Source: Herpomyces periplanetae (taxonomy: Eukaryota; Ascomycota; Laboulbeniomycetes; Herpomycetales; Herpomycetaceae). From it: a stretch of 37,812 bases of DNA. Positions 23,178-33,650 of this stretch are shown piece by piece. The position numbers and the translations under genes are program-made. The notes under the pieces were generated by a model, which worked only from the letters and a program-made list of their open reading frames with translations, had not been told where the DNA came from and ran no database searches. Where the stretch lies: positions 1-37,812 of the forward strand of contig WMKJ01000114.1 in NCBI GenBank assembly GCA_009733715.1. Direction: 5' to 3'. Each line of letters starts with the position of its first letter. Within the stretch, counting starts at the first letter, position 1.

Positions 23178-24685
23178 TTGTTCGATAATTCAGTCTAAAT
23201 TTCCATCAAATTTTCCTTCTCATCCCATCAACTTCTTCTCTCGTCTCGTCTCGCCCGATTACTCATGGTCTGGCACGTGATGCATTACGTAATGTTTATG
23301 TAAAGGAAATTTCTTGATTGGGCAAAGTTTGGTGATGAAATTTCAGTTGGTTCTTTGGGTTTATTTGTTCAAGCGCTTAAAAGACTACAGGAATTTATCG
23401 TTCAAGAGCTTTATGTTTGTGTTATTTTGTTTTAGTTGTTTTTTATTTCAACACTCTTCTTTTGCCTCTTGTGTTTCGTTCAGTAATTTTATACCACTGT
23501 GCTTCAGGTCTATGCAGAATCATTTTACCCTATGTACATATGAAAAATCTGACAATACATGTTCAATTTAATGTTGTTATTTTCAATCATGCATCACGAT
23601 TATTTAGTACTTGTTATACGTGAGAATTTCTCCATTTGAAAATTCCTGCGTTTGTCTATTAAAATTGGTATGGATTGGTGCTTTATTCCACATGGATCTC
23701 GTATTGGAATATGCAAAAGGTTTAAATACTCTTGCCAGTTTAAATGTTAAATGTAGTTTTTTCTTAGCATGATCACGAATTACATTTACTAATTGCATAT
23801 TTCGCATACACAAATCATTGTTCTCTACCCAGAAAATTCCCATTGGTCTAGTGCAGCTAGATATTCTGTATACCAAATTTACTAATCCGTATAGTTTTGC
23901 TGGCTTAACAGCACTTTTAACCGCGATTAATTTAATCTTGAATATATAGTTGTTTAATATCCTTATAGATATGAAGATGTTATTATTCTCGCATTGTCAA
24001 TGTAAAGTTCTGTCAAGTCACTCCCACAAATTGAACAATGAGATCCAATACACGCCCAAAAATTTAACCTAACATTATGCTTTCCCCTTTACACACATAG
24101 TTTTCATACACAGAAGCAAGGCGAATCAAACTCGTAAAAGCCAGTTGTCATTTGGCATTTTCTCAATCATGTCTTTTAAATATCACACCCTCCTTTTAAT
24201 TCCTCATTCTTCAGCATGATGATTCCTGTTGTCTTCCCAACTGCCCTAACAATCCACAGATCCTCATTTCACTTCATTTAATCTTTCATCCACTAACTTC
24301 ACTCCGGTTTTTCTCTTCCCTCCATACCACGTGCTCTGTAATCACGTGATCATCCAGGGGGTTTTATCGCGGAAGTTTTTTTGGGGGAAAAAAGTTTGGT
24401 AATCTATTCGGTTGTCGAAAAATTAAAATTAATTATTTCACGATCATTTATCTGTTCTTACTTTGCGTTAATGGGCATATATTTTAAAAACATATAAGCT
24501 TCTAGGCTTTTTACTATCTTTAAAGTTTGTATAAAGCTTCGCGTGGTTATTATATGCGTGCATGAGCATTTATTTGCTTTATACGCGCTTAATTAATCTA
24601 CACATGTTTTGGATTAAAATTGTTAACTTGTCAGTTAACCCATTTTATCTTTCGCTCATGACTAAATTTACACCAATTGATGAGC
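23178..24685. promoter_or_regulatory. 1.5-kb divergent region between LTN1 and RAD3
   Basis: No confident gene. Three CACGTG sites are visible: 23274-23279, 24328-24333, and ATCACGTGAT at 24341-24350. A 12-bp palindrome CATTACGTAATG at 23283-23294 sits next to the first. On - an open stretch of about 130 codons ends at 23604; it has no domain I recognise and no good splice partners, so it is not called. The region probably holds both promoters. Confidence 0.5.
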
Positions 24686-27279
24686 ATGCGATTTTTCATT
24701 GGGTATGTTATTCGTATCTCCACATGACCATCCTTCTATATCAAATTTTTACCCTACTAAATGTATTTGGTGCCAATTTTATAGTGATTTAGAAGTTTTG
24801 TTTCCCTATCCGCGAATATATCCCGAACAGTATGCCTACATGTGTGACTTGAAACGCACGCTAGATGCAGGTGGCCATTGCGTACTGGAGATGCCATCTG
24901 GAACAGGCAAAACTATCTCTCTACTTTCGCTTATTGTCGCCTATCAAATGTTTAATCCCGACAAGCGAAAGTTGATCTATTGCTCGCGTAAATTATTCCA
25001 AATTTTGCACATTTTGCCACGACCACATTTAGATTATCTAATCATTAATTATATCGTAGGTACTACCTCTGAAATTGAAAAGGCTTTACTCGAATTGAAA
25101 GCTTTAATGAAGTACCGATCAAATGTGCTGGGCTATAATGAGGAATTTCGTGGCATTGGTTTAACGAGTCGTAAAAATTTGTGCTTAAATCCCTCGGTTC
25201 GACATGAAAAATCTGGCGCTATTGTAGATGCGCGTTGTAGGAGCCTAACGGCTGGCTTCGTTCGTGAAAAAAAAGAGCGAGGCGAGAAAGTTGAAACGTG
25301 CTCATTTCACGATGTGAGCTGCCAACTGTCTCAAATTGCTTGGTATATTTACTCGTATGTACTGATTTCATCTATTTCAGGCTCTAGACGCTCTTGAAAA
25401 GCACAACTTAATACCCTTAGGCGTTTGGACGCTGGAAGGATTGTTAAAATACTGTGAAAAGCATCATCAATGTCCCTATTTCACCGCTCGTAGAATGGTC
25501 AGTGTGACAAATTCTCAGTTTCCTTAAAAATCCACTAACCCTCGTTTTCAATGCCGTTTGCAGATGCCCTTGTGCAATGTTATCATATATTCGTACCATT
25601 ATTTACTTGATCCAAAAATTGCGCAAAGAGTTTCATCCGAATTTGGCAAGGATTGCATTGTCGTATTTGACGAAGCTCATAACATTGATAACGTTTGCAT
25701 CGAAGCATTGAGTATCGATTTGACTGAAACGTCCTTGAAAAGAGCTTCTAAAGGTGCTAACCAACTGGAGAAGCGTATCAACGAAGCTAAAGCTGCAGGT
25801 TCAAAGAGGTTGCAAGAAGAGTACACTCGATTAGTTCAGGGTCTTAATGATACTCTGAATACTTCTCCGAATCATGATGGAGAAGAACGGCTAATATACA
25901 ATCCAATTTTACCCAAAGATATGTTATACGAAGCAGTACCCGGCAATATACGTCGAGCAGAACATTTTGTAGCATTTCTCAAGCGATTCATCGAATACCT
26001 AAAGACTCGAATGCGAGTATTATATGTAATATCGGAAACCCCCCCCTCTTTTTTAGCGCACCTTCAAGAACTTACCTTTATCGAGCGCAAACCATTACGA
26101 TTTTGCGTTGATCGTTTAACATCACTTATAAGAACGTTAGAGCTTACTGAGATAGATGAATTACAACCGTTACAAGAAGTCGTAATGTTTGCATCATTGG
26201 TTGCTACGTATGATAAAGGTTTTACTCTAATCCTTGAACCGTTCGAAAATGATACAGTCACAGTCCCAAACCCTATTCTACATTTTGCATGCCTAGACGC
26301 TTCAGTGGCAATTAAGCCAGTATTTGAACGGTTTAAATCCGTTATCATTACATCGGGAACGTTGTCACCGCTGGAAATGTATCCACGAATTTTGGGGTTT
26401 TCGACTGTTGTACAAGAGTCTTATACAATGACGTTAGCACGAAAATCGTTTTTACCATTGATAATTACTAGAGGCAGTGATCAGAATCCCATCAGTACGG
26501 GGTTTCAAGTACGAAATGATCAAAGCGTTGTACGAAATTATGGCAATATACTAATAGAATTTTGCAAGTTAACACCTGATGGTATTGTGGTATTTTTTCC
26601 ATCTTACTTATACATGGAATCAATTATCAGTATGTGGCAATCCATGGGAATACTTGATACAGTTTGGCAATTTAAGTTAATCTTAGTGGAAACCCCGGAT
26701 GCTCAAGAAACTGCTTTAGCATTAGAAACGTATCGTGGAGCGTGTAACAATGGACGGGGTGCCTTGTTATTTAGCGTAGCACGAGGCAAAGTGAGTGAAG
26801 GAGTGGATTTTGATCATCATTACGGTAGGACGGTTTTATGTATTGGAGTTCCATATCAGTATACGGAATCCAGGTTGTTAAAAGCACGATTGGAATTTAT
26901 TCGGGAAAATTTACATATTCGAGAAACAGATTTTTTATCGTTTGATGCGATGAGACATGCTGCACAATGCTTAGGGCGAGTTTTACGCGGTAAAGATGAT
27001 TACGGGGTAATGGTTTTGGCGGATCGAAGATTTTCTAGGAAGAGAGCCCAATTGCCTCGTTGGATACAACAAAATTTACCCGATAGTGAGAGTAACTTGT
27101 CTATTGATCAAGCGGCAGCAACAGCTCGTAAATTTTTACGAAGTATGAGTATACCATATCCAGAGCATTCTCAGCTAGGTTTTAGCATTTGGGACGAGAA
27201 AGATTTACGAGAGTATCAAGATAATGAGAAAGGTGGAAAAGATTCATCAAACATGAAGTACAATGTCGGGGCAAGATAA
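24686..27279 (+). CDS. RAD3: TFIIH 5'-3' DNA helicase Rad3/XPD
   Basis: Rad3/XPD is the 5'-3' helicase of TFIIH, used in nucleotide excision repair and as a structural part of the transcription factor. Five exons, 24686-24702, 24785-24987, 25060-25313, 25381-25497 and 25564-27279, join in phase to 768 residues (yeast 778, human 760). The 17-nt first exon gives MRFFIG and then DLEVLFPYPRIYPEQ, as in orthologues. Walker A is GTGKT at 45-49 in EMPSGTGKT; DEAH is at about 233-236 (VVFDEAHNID). The four Fe-S cysteines are present, in NLCLNP, ARCRS, ETCSFHD and HQCPYF. Helicase domain 2 motifs include TSGTLSPLEMYP, VVFFPSYLYMES, ARGKVSEGVDF and QCLGRVLRGKDDYG. Intron 2 (24988-25059) is 72 bp and free of stops, so it can be mistaken for coding. 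Confidence 0.97.
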
Positions 27280-27947
27280 TGGTGATAGATTGGCTGCGAT
27301 ATTCGTTACATTAGATATGTTTATTGGGACAACTGGATAATGCCTTTTGAAGAACTTAACATTCGTGAATGGCTTGGGCAGTTAAGTGTTTTCACAGGCC
27401 GGTCGATTAAAGCGGATGTTTTGTGATATTTGGTGCCAAAATTTGACATTGAATAAACAAAATTCAAGCAATTTAGAGTTCGTATATTGCAGCTATGTGA
27501 TAAAGCTGATAGTATTAAATAAGAATGCTATTTTATGCGGCAGAGAGTTATCCTTCTGGATGTTAAATATAGATGATTTATGCGCATTCTAGTAGGGGAA
27601 TCTGGAATTTGTGCGATTATTACGTTTGACGCCTTGGATGTAATGGTAATCATGGTTTATAGGCAACGAAATAATGGAATTTAAATAAAGTAATATCTAC
27701 ACTCACAATGACAACAGAAACAATTGGAAAAGAGAAGAGTTGGTTATACTGTCAATAAGGATTTCTTGGGGAGTTTGATGTTTAATATTCCAATGTTAAT
27801 TGTTCAAGACAAGTATATCTTTCAAACATCAAATTTCGATTACTGGAAGCGAGGTGTTTAATGTAATCACAATAAGGGATTATTTAGATGAACGTATCGG
27901 CCGGGCGGGCGGGTTGACGCGGTGAAGTTGCGGTCGAAAGACTCATC
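27280..27947. other. 668-bp spacer between RAD3 and the secreted-protein gene
   Basis: AT-rich, with no open frame that looks coding. A GC-rich patch (GGCCGGGCGGGCGGG) lies at 27899-27913, about 40 bp before the next ATG, and may belong to that gene's promoter or leader. Confidence 0.45.
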
Positions 27948-29271
27948 ATGGATATTTTACTTGTGATGATAATAGCTTCAACGTGGGTAAGATGTAGTAT
28001 GGCAGTGAATGATTATAAAAATTCCTTACAAACGAAGAACAATTCTCAAGCCTTAACGGACTCAGGGTAAGTTTACATCTTTAACTGTCTGGATATTATC
28101 AAGTTGGATTAACATAATATTAGCGTCGGGAGATCGAGTTCTTTTGGATCTAATCCAGTTAGCTTCATGAGAAGTATATCTTCCTCATCTGAATCTTCAA
28201 CCATTACTGCTTCGAGTGTTGAAGAAGTCTGTGAACCGGTAGCTTCGAAAGTGATGGGCCTATTTCAATTAACCGTGGATGCGCCCCAAACTGAGCTTGA
28301 TGGAATGACGATTCAACAATCTAATGATTTATTTTACATTAAACCTTACAGTTTTTTTTCCGTTTCCAAAGTGGTAAGTATGGGAATTTCCCCGATTTTC
28401 CTCATCATATATGTATACTGTTTGCAAATTTATCTGCTATTAGCACCAGCTGGGTTCCCGTCGACGTGAACCCAAGGTATGGAATCGCGGTTGATTAATT
28501 GTCGAATATTGTCTTACGAATGTCTTCAATGGTGCACTTTTGTGGAGGTTTGCAATTTCATCTCGGATCACTTTAATGTTCATGACTTTACCCATATTTA
28601 TATGGTATCACTGAACCAACTATCATGAGATAATTGCACTTCACCAATTCTTGAATTCCTACTTGGGACAACATTTATTTAGATAATTGCTAATCTTTAT
28701 GTGTTGTGAAAAGTCCCCGGTTCCTTTTGCACTGGCTCAATATGATGATGGGAAATTCGATCTGGTGGCAATGACATCTCATCAGTGTATTAGTACGTAT
28801 CTACAATCACTATTTGCCTAACTTCAAAGCTACCTAATTTACACGTTGATCACTCATGCTAATTATTCCTTGCTTTTAGTCGTGGGCTATACTCACTGGT
28901 CTTGCGGATACTTTAAAGCTGTTACCTCCGGACTTGGAAACTCACCTTATATCTCTTTTCTAACGGATTATGAAAAGTTTAAATGGAGCAAGAATTTTGT
29001 TAGTCGATATTCCACTATAAAACACGAAAATGGTAAAAATTACCTTGTCCATGAATCATATAATAGGAATTTTGATGATACTTTGCGTAAAACCACTTTT
29101 AAATCCGAAGTGTTCACTGTGTGCCGTTTTGCCAACGATTTAAACTTATACTACATTTACGATTATGAATATGCCCCTGAGAATTATCGAAAATTTGATG
29201 TACGTTCCCATATGAGATCTTGTTTTAAAGTACGGCTTGTAATTTCACTAGTTAATCAGGATAAGCAATAA
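27948..29271 (+). CDS. Unrecognised protein with signal peptide, probably secreted
   Basis: I do not recognise this family. Proposed exons are 27948-28066, 28124-28373, 28444-28476, 28548-28604 (least certain), 28714-28792 and 28880-29271; all joins keep frame and give about 309 residues (290 without the 57-nt exon). The first 19 residues form a signal peptide (MDILLVMIIASTWVRCSMA). A Ser-rich stretch follows (about 42-65), then a mixed alpha/beta-like domain with GLFQLTVDAPQTELDGM and PYSFFSVSKV. The C-terminal half is rich in Tyr, Phe, Trp and Cys (VGYTHWSCGYFKAVTSGLG, FTVCRFANDLNLYYIYDYEY). There is no membrane span, GPI signal or KDEL-type tail. The Cys and aromatic content fits an extracellular or wall protein. 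Exons 5 and 6 are the best supported; the middle of the gene is tentative. Confidence 0.66.
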
Positions 29272-29821
29272 AGATTATATAAACTTATTTTGTCCTATAA
29301 TTTCACTTTTTCAACTCAATGTTCCAGATGCTTTGCTGTGGCTTGTCAAATAACAATAGAACCATATATTTTCAAAGATGCTTGTCCCAGCATTACACGA
29401 ACCCTGGATTCTTCTCCGTCAGTCTCTCCAATCCATCTCCGCCGGCGTCCCCAACTCTTCATCGTCAACATCGCGAACTCAAACGCCGCCAGCTCTCTTG
29501 CCCTATGACGTCACTTCCGTCCCGTGACCAAGTCACATGACCCCAGAAAGCGAATAAAAGCGTTGCGCGAGCAATTTTCGCGATGGCTTCATGGTTTGTT
29601 CTTTTTCTTCTGGCAAATCTTCCCATTCATTGGCGTGATTTCGTAGTCGCGTTAATTCACTACCTACGTTCCTCTTCTCCCATCTTCCATGGAAGTTTTC
29701 GGTGTATGTTAAACCTTCACCTCCTACACTATTATCATATTGACACTTGTTAATTGATATATTCGTATACGTGGGCGTAGAATTGACGCGTCATTCTATT
29801 CTTCGCGATTTTTTGTCTATA
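29272..29821. other. 550-bp spacer upstream of VMA8
   Basis: Two overlapping small open frames near 29290-29540 are Ser/Pro-rich and have no domain; I do not call them. The stretch just before 29822 should hold the VMA8 promoter. Confidence 0.4.
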
Positions 29822-31389
29822 ATGGCATCTTCAAATGTATGTTTCAATTTAATTCAAAGAATTATCCATATCCTTACATATTAACTACTGTAACCCAATT
29901 CCATCTTTATTTCGTCTAGTCTCAACAACGTGAAGCAGTATTTCCTACCCGTCAAAATCTTAATCTTATGACAATTAAACTTCGTGGCGCTCAAGTCGGC
30001 TATGATCTACTCAAACGAAAAAGTGAAGCTTTAACACGGTACGTAACTTAATTCTTTAATCTCTTTACATATTATAATATATTCCTAACGTTACCCCATT
30101 CATACGCGCATGTATACATCCACTTCCCTATACATAAACTTATACTTGTACTTCTTTTTCCTATACCCCAGCCGTTTTCGTGGTAAGCCTTTTCGTTTAC
30201 CATGGGTAAAGTCATCATATACCCATACTTCTACATCTTTATTCTTCCTACAAGAACATTTAACAAAACTTCACCATATACAGAAATTACCCAACGTATC
30301 GATGACGCTAAGCATAAAATGGGTCGGGTTATGCAAATCGCTTCCTTTTCCCTCACCGAAGTAGCATTCGCCACGGGAAGTTTAAGTACTTCATCAACTT
30401 TGTCAAATTTACCCCACATGTCATCTTCTTCATTACATCGTAACCTTCCTTCATCCTCAAATTTTGGCAACAACTTTATGACAGGTAATGCAGAATCTTC
30501 CCAACAATCTGGTGCCGGTGGAACTAGCTACCTCAGCTTGCAAATTCAGCAAAGTGTAAGCACTGCTACACTCAGAGTAAACACTCGTGTAGAAAACGTT
30601 TCTGGTGTAATGCTACCAATGTTCGATTGTTGTCACGTAACAGGAACCGGGCGTACTCCAATCGCAGAAAATTCAACTTCCAATTCAACAACTACTAATA
30701 CCGACATCAATACCTCACTAACCAGTGGTAACGATGGTAATGCTTCACGCTCAAATCCACATTCTTCAGCTACAAATGCATTTAAATTAGCGGGTTTAAG
30801 CAAAGGTGGTCAACAACTTCAACGTGCCTGTGAAACTTATACTCGCGCTATCGAAGCTTTAGTCGAATTAGCGAGTTTACAAACGGCCTTTGTCGTCCTA
30901 GATCAAGTTTTATCAAAAGTGAATCGTCGTGTCAACGCTTTAGAATACATTGTGATTCCACGTACTCAAAATTCTATATCTTACATACGCTCAGAACTCG
31001 ATGAACTAGATCGTGAAGAATTTTACCGGCTTAAAAAATTGTCAAATATTAAAGCAGCCGCTGCGATCAAGGATAATGAAGCTGAAACTAACAATGTTGA
31101 ATTAGACTATCAAACTTGCCAGTCACCCCTCCTCCTAGAAGAACTGGAACACAATGATAAACAAGTCGACACTATGATTATGGAAACGCCAACGTTAATG
31201 GGAGCACCATTAAATATTAAAAATTACAATGATCAATCCTCGCAAAAGGTCAAAACTGCTAAGCAAAGACGATCAAAACGAGGGCGTGGTAAACAGCTCG
31301 CCTCCGGCAATGCAGTCATTGATAGTAACGCAACATCCGAACCAGCTTCACGAACATTCGACGATGATGACAACGATGTAATATTCTAA
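29822..31389 (+). CDS. VMA8: V-type proton ATPase subunit D (central rotor stalk)
   Basis: Subunit D forms the rotating central shaft of the V1 motor that acidifies vacuoles and endosomes. Four exons, 29822-29836, 29920-30038, 30172-30182 (11 nt) and 30284-31389, join in phase to about 416 residues; orthologues have about 250. Conserved parts are FPTRQNLNLMTIKLRGAQVG, LKRKSEALTRRFREI, the coiled-coil start MGRVMQIASFSL, NTRVENVSGVMLPMFD, LAGLSKGGQQLQ, LVELASLQTAFVVLD, VNRRVNALEYIVIPR and LDREEFYRLKK. Two Ser/Asn/Thr-rich insertions, at about 81-130 and 172-215, interrupt the middle. A tail of about 95 residues with a basic patch (KQRRSKRGRGKQ) ends in DDDNDVIF, an acidic end like that of other fungal D subunits. 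Both insertions are within the single large exon. Confidence 0.93.
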
Positions 31390-31518
31390 AACATATTCCT
31401 AATCAGCTCACCATATCTCATTAACTTTCAGAGGTTATGCGCGTGTTTGTACAAGAGTCTAAATAGTAAATTTGAGCTATTATGCTAATTTCATGAAAGG
31501 GTGCGACAAATGGAATAA

Positions 31519-32992
31519 TCATTGGCGCTGGAAGGTAACTTTTAAACCATTTTTCGCTGATTTTTTTAAACCGGTACCGGTAAAAACGTAGTTGGCAATG
31601 GCTTCAGCGCTAATACTTGGATCAATCACCAAACCAGAAGTGTGCTCTTTTGCCGTTATGGCTGCAGCTTCAAAAGCATATTCCACGAAAGCAATGCCCT
31701 TGCGGCCCGGGACTAAACGCACTTCTTTAAAGTCAGGAAACTGAGAAAATAAAAGTGTTAACATTGGCAATAAAGCTTTACGACCCGATCCTGATAGTGT
31801 AGCCGCATTATCATCACCGACTTCTTGTTCATTTGATCGTCCAGTTAACCCTGAATCTCCTATACATCCATCGTTTCCATGATCATCATTATCATTAACG
31901 TCATTATCACCGTTGAAATTGTTAATTTCAAATTCAAGGGGAATATTTTGTACAAAAAGAATTTTATTCGGTGGTAAATATTCATCAGGAATCATTCCAG
32001 TGTTAAGTCCGCCAACTCCTTGAGCGGCAGTTAAATGGCCACCTTGACCAACTCCACCCAGGGAACGAGAGTGGGTATCACCGCTGGATGATTTGAGCAG
32101 TTTAGATGGGCGTATTACACCTTTCCCATCCATAGCGGTAACTCCACTGACCAGATTTCCCGATTGATGTGGTAATGTACGCTTTAGTAAACTATTACCA
32201 GCACCCTTAGCATCTCCGTTAGCTGCAACATTTAATAGACCAGAAGCGGATGATCCAGCTAAAGCGATTGAAGCAGCCGTAGCATTGGCAGCAGCTAGTC
32301 TTCTTTCTTTGTCGGCTAAACGTTTACGGCGATGTTCTTCTACAAGTTCATTATCACCGCCTTTTAAAGCAGCAATACGTTCAATTGTTTTATCACTTTT
32401 AGTATGGGCAAATGTACACACCATTGGCTTAGAGAAAAGTTCGAAGCCATTAACCTCGTGTATGGCACGCGCAGCGCTTGCCGCATCGTCAAAAACGATG
32501 AACGCTTGACCGCGGGCTTTAATATTACGCTTAGCAACAATATCGATAATAGTACCGTATTCACTAAAAATTTCTCGCAAAGCGACTTTCAAGGCTTCAG
32601 GTTTGATACGTTCTTCCAGATTGCGCACGTAGACTGTTTCATTTTCTCCGCCTGTTAGTACGGGCAAGCCAGGTTTGGGGGAAAGTCCCAAACTAGAGTC
32701 GTGTGAAATTGCTCCGGGCTCACTAGGCTAAAGGTTTTACCCCATCAATACAAAATTTCACATATACGTGTATAAACGTTTACACCAAAATTCAACATAC
32801 CTTGACGTTACCCTGTACAATATTTGGTGATGTTGATAAGACGGTACCGGATTTTTCATTTATCGAATTATTTTCCTCTTTCCCTAGCATAATACTTTTC
32901 ATTCCATTTTCCTCTCCATCAGATCTAACAGCATTATCCTGTGAACACGATGATTTAGAATCTGTATCCGAGGCACGTTCCTCGTCTGACAT
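31519..32992 (-). CDS. U1A/U2B''-like snRNP protein with two RRMs
   Basis: Two exons, 32992-32801 and 32727-31519, join in phase across a 73-bp intron (GTATGT to CTTTAG), giving about 466 residues; U1A is usually about 220-300. The start ATG at 32992 follows a Ser/Asp-rich leader. RRM1 (about 94-170) carries ETVYVRNLEERIK, IDIVAKRNIKARGQAFIVF and a KPMVCTFAHTKSD end, the U1 hairpin II / U2 hairpin IV binding type. A Lys/Arg/Ala-rich linker follows. RRM2 begins near 318 (NKILFVQNIP) and resumes with LFSQFPDFKEVRLVPGRKG and IAFVEY, with about 50 Asn/Asp/Gly-rich residues inserted between strand 1 and helix 1. Both U1A and U2B'' carry RRM2 in many eukaryotes, so I do not choose between them. Its job is snRNP assembly in splicing. 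Confidence 0.9.
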
Positions 32993-33650
32993 GTCTCGCG
33001 CAGGTAGCTGGATTAAGTGCTTCACCGTTTAACGAATAACGATTGTATTAATCCCAACTTCACAACCTAAGTGTACACTTTAATCGAGCAAATTTAACTT
33101 TTTCGTACGCTTAATCTATTACTATTGTAAGGATTATTAACGTGATAATTCACTTAACAATGGCGAAACTTTATAACCGCAGTAGGTTGCAACACGAAAT
33201 CCATTCTACAACTTTTGTTAAGCAGTTTTGTGCATCACTATATCGGCCCGCTCCTACCACCCCATCGGCATTCTGTTCAATCTACTCTTCGGTCCACTTG
33301 TCCCGGGCAAAATCTTGGCGCGGAACAACGAATTTCCGGATCCCTCGGGGGCCGAGCCGAGGGGGAGCGGGCCGAAGAAAAATGGTTTAAACGGGAGGCC
33401 GTGAGGGTAAAGAATGAACAGAGAATGGGGAAAAAAGATATTCGAGAGGGTATACGCTTTTAATGCTTTGAATAAATATCTACCGGGAAGTTCCAATGCT
33501 GTGGATTGAGAGTGAACAGGGATAATAAAGGGTAGATCAAAGCGGCTAGGGTAAAGGCAAGAATTTTTTTTTTCCCTTTTAAGAAAAAAAAAAAGGAAAG
33601 AAAAAGAAAGATAACATACTGTGCACGCGCCCGGTAGGACATTGGGTTGT
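32993..33650. other. 658-bp spacer between the snRNP gene start and the PP4 gene end
   Basis: No gene is supported; the small open frames on both strands here lack domains. A GC-rich patch at 33285-33380 holds a perfect 7-bp stem (CCCTCGG 33342-33348 with CCGAGGG 33357-33363). A T10 tract at 33564-33573 is followed closely by an A11 tract at 33584-33594, just beyond the PP4 stop and so probably in its 3' untranslated region. The part nearest 32993 should be the snRNP gene promoter. Confidence 0.45.
33342..33363. repeat. GC-rich inverted repeat (hairpin potential)
   Basis: CCCTCGG and CCGAGGG flank an 8-nt loop. A shorter alternative stem, CTCGG (33344-33348) with CCGAG (33352-33356), overlaps it, and CCGAG occurs twice in tandem. 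It lies about 290 bp past the PP4 stop on that gene's strand. Confidence 0.45.

Noticed and set aside
23604-23993. Open stretch of about 130 codons on - in the LTN1/RAD3 spacer
   Set aside because: No recognisable domain, AT-driven composition, and no good start or splice partner.
24988-25059. Extra 24 residues in RAD3 from reading straight through
   Set aside because: Proper splice sites and restored conservation show this is an intron.
33564-33610. T10 and A11 tracts as a terminator-like hairpin
   Set aside because: Arms are homopolymer runs with imperfect pairing; more likely slippage-prone 3' untranslated sequence than a defined element.
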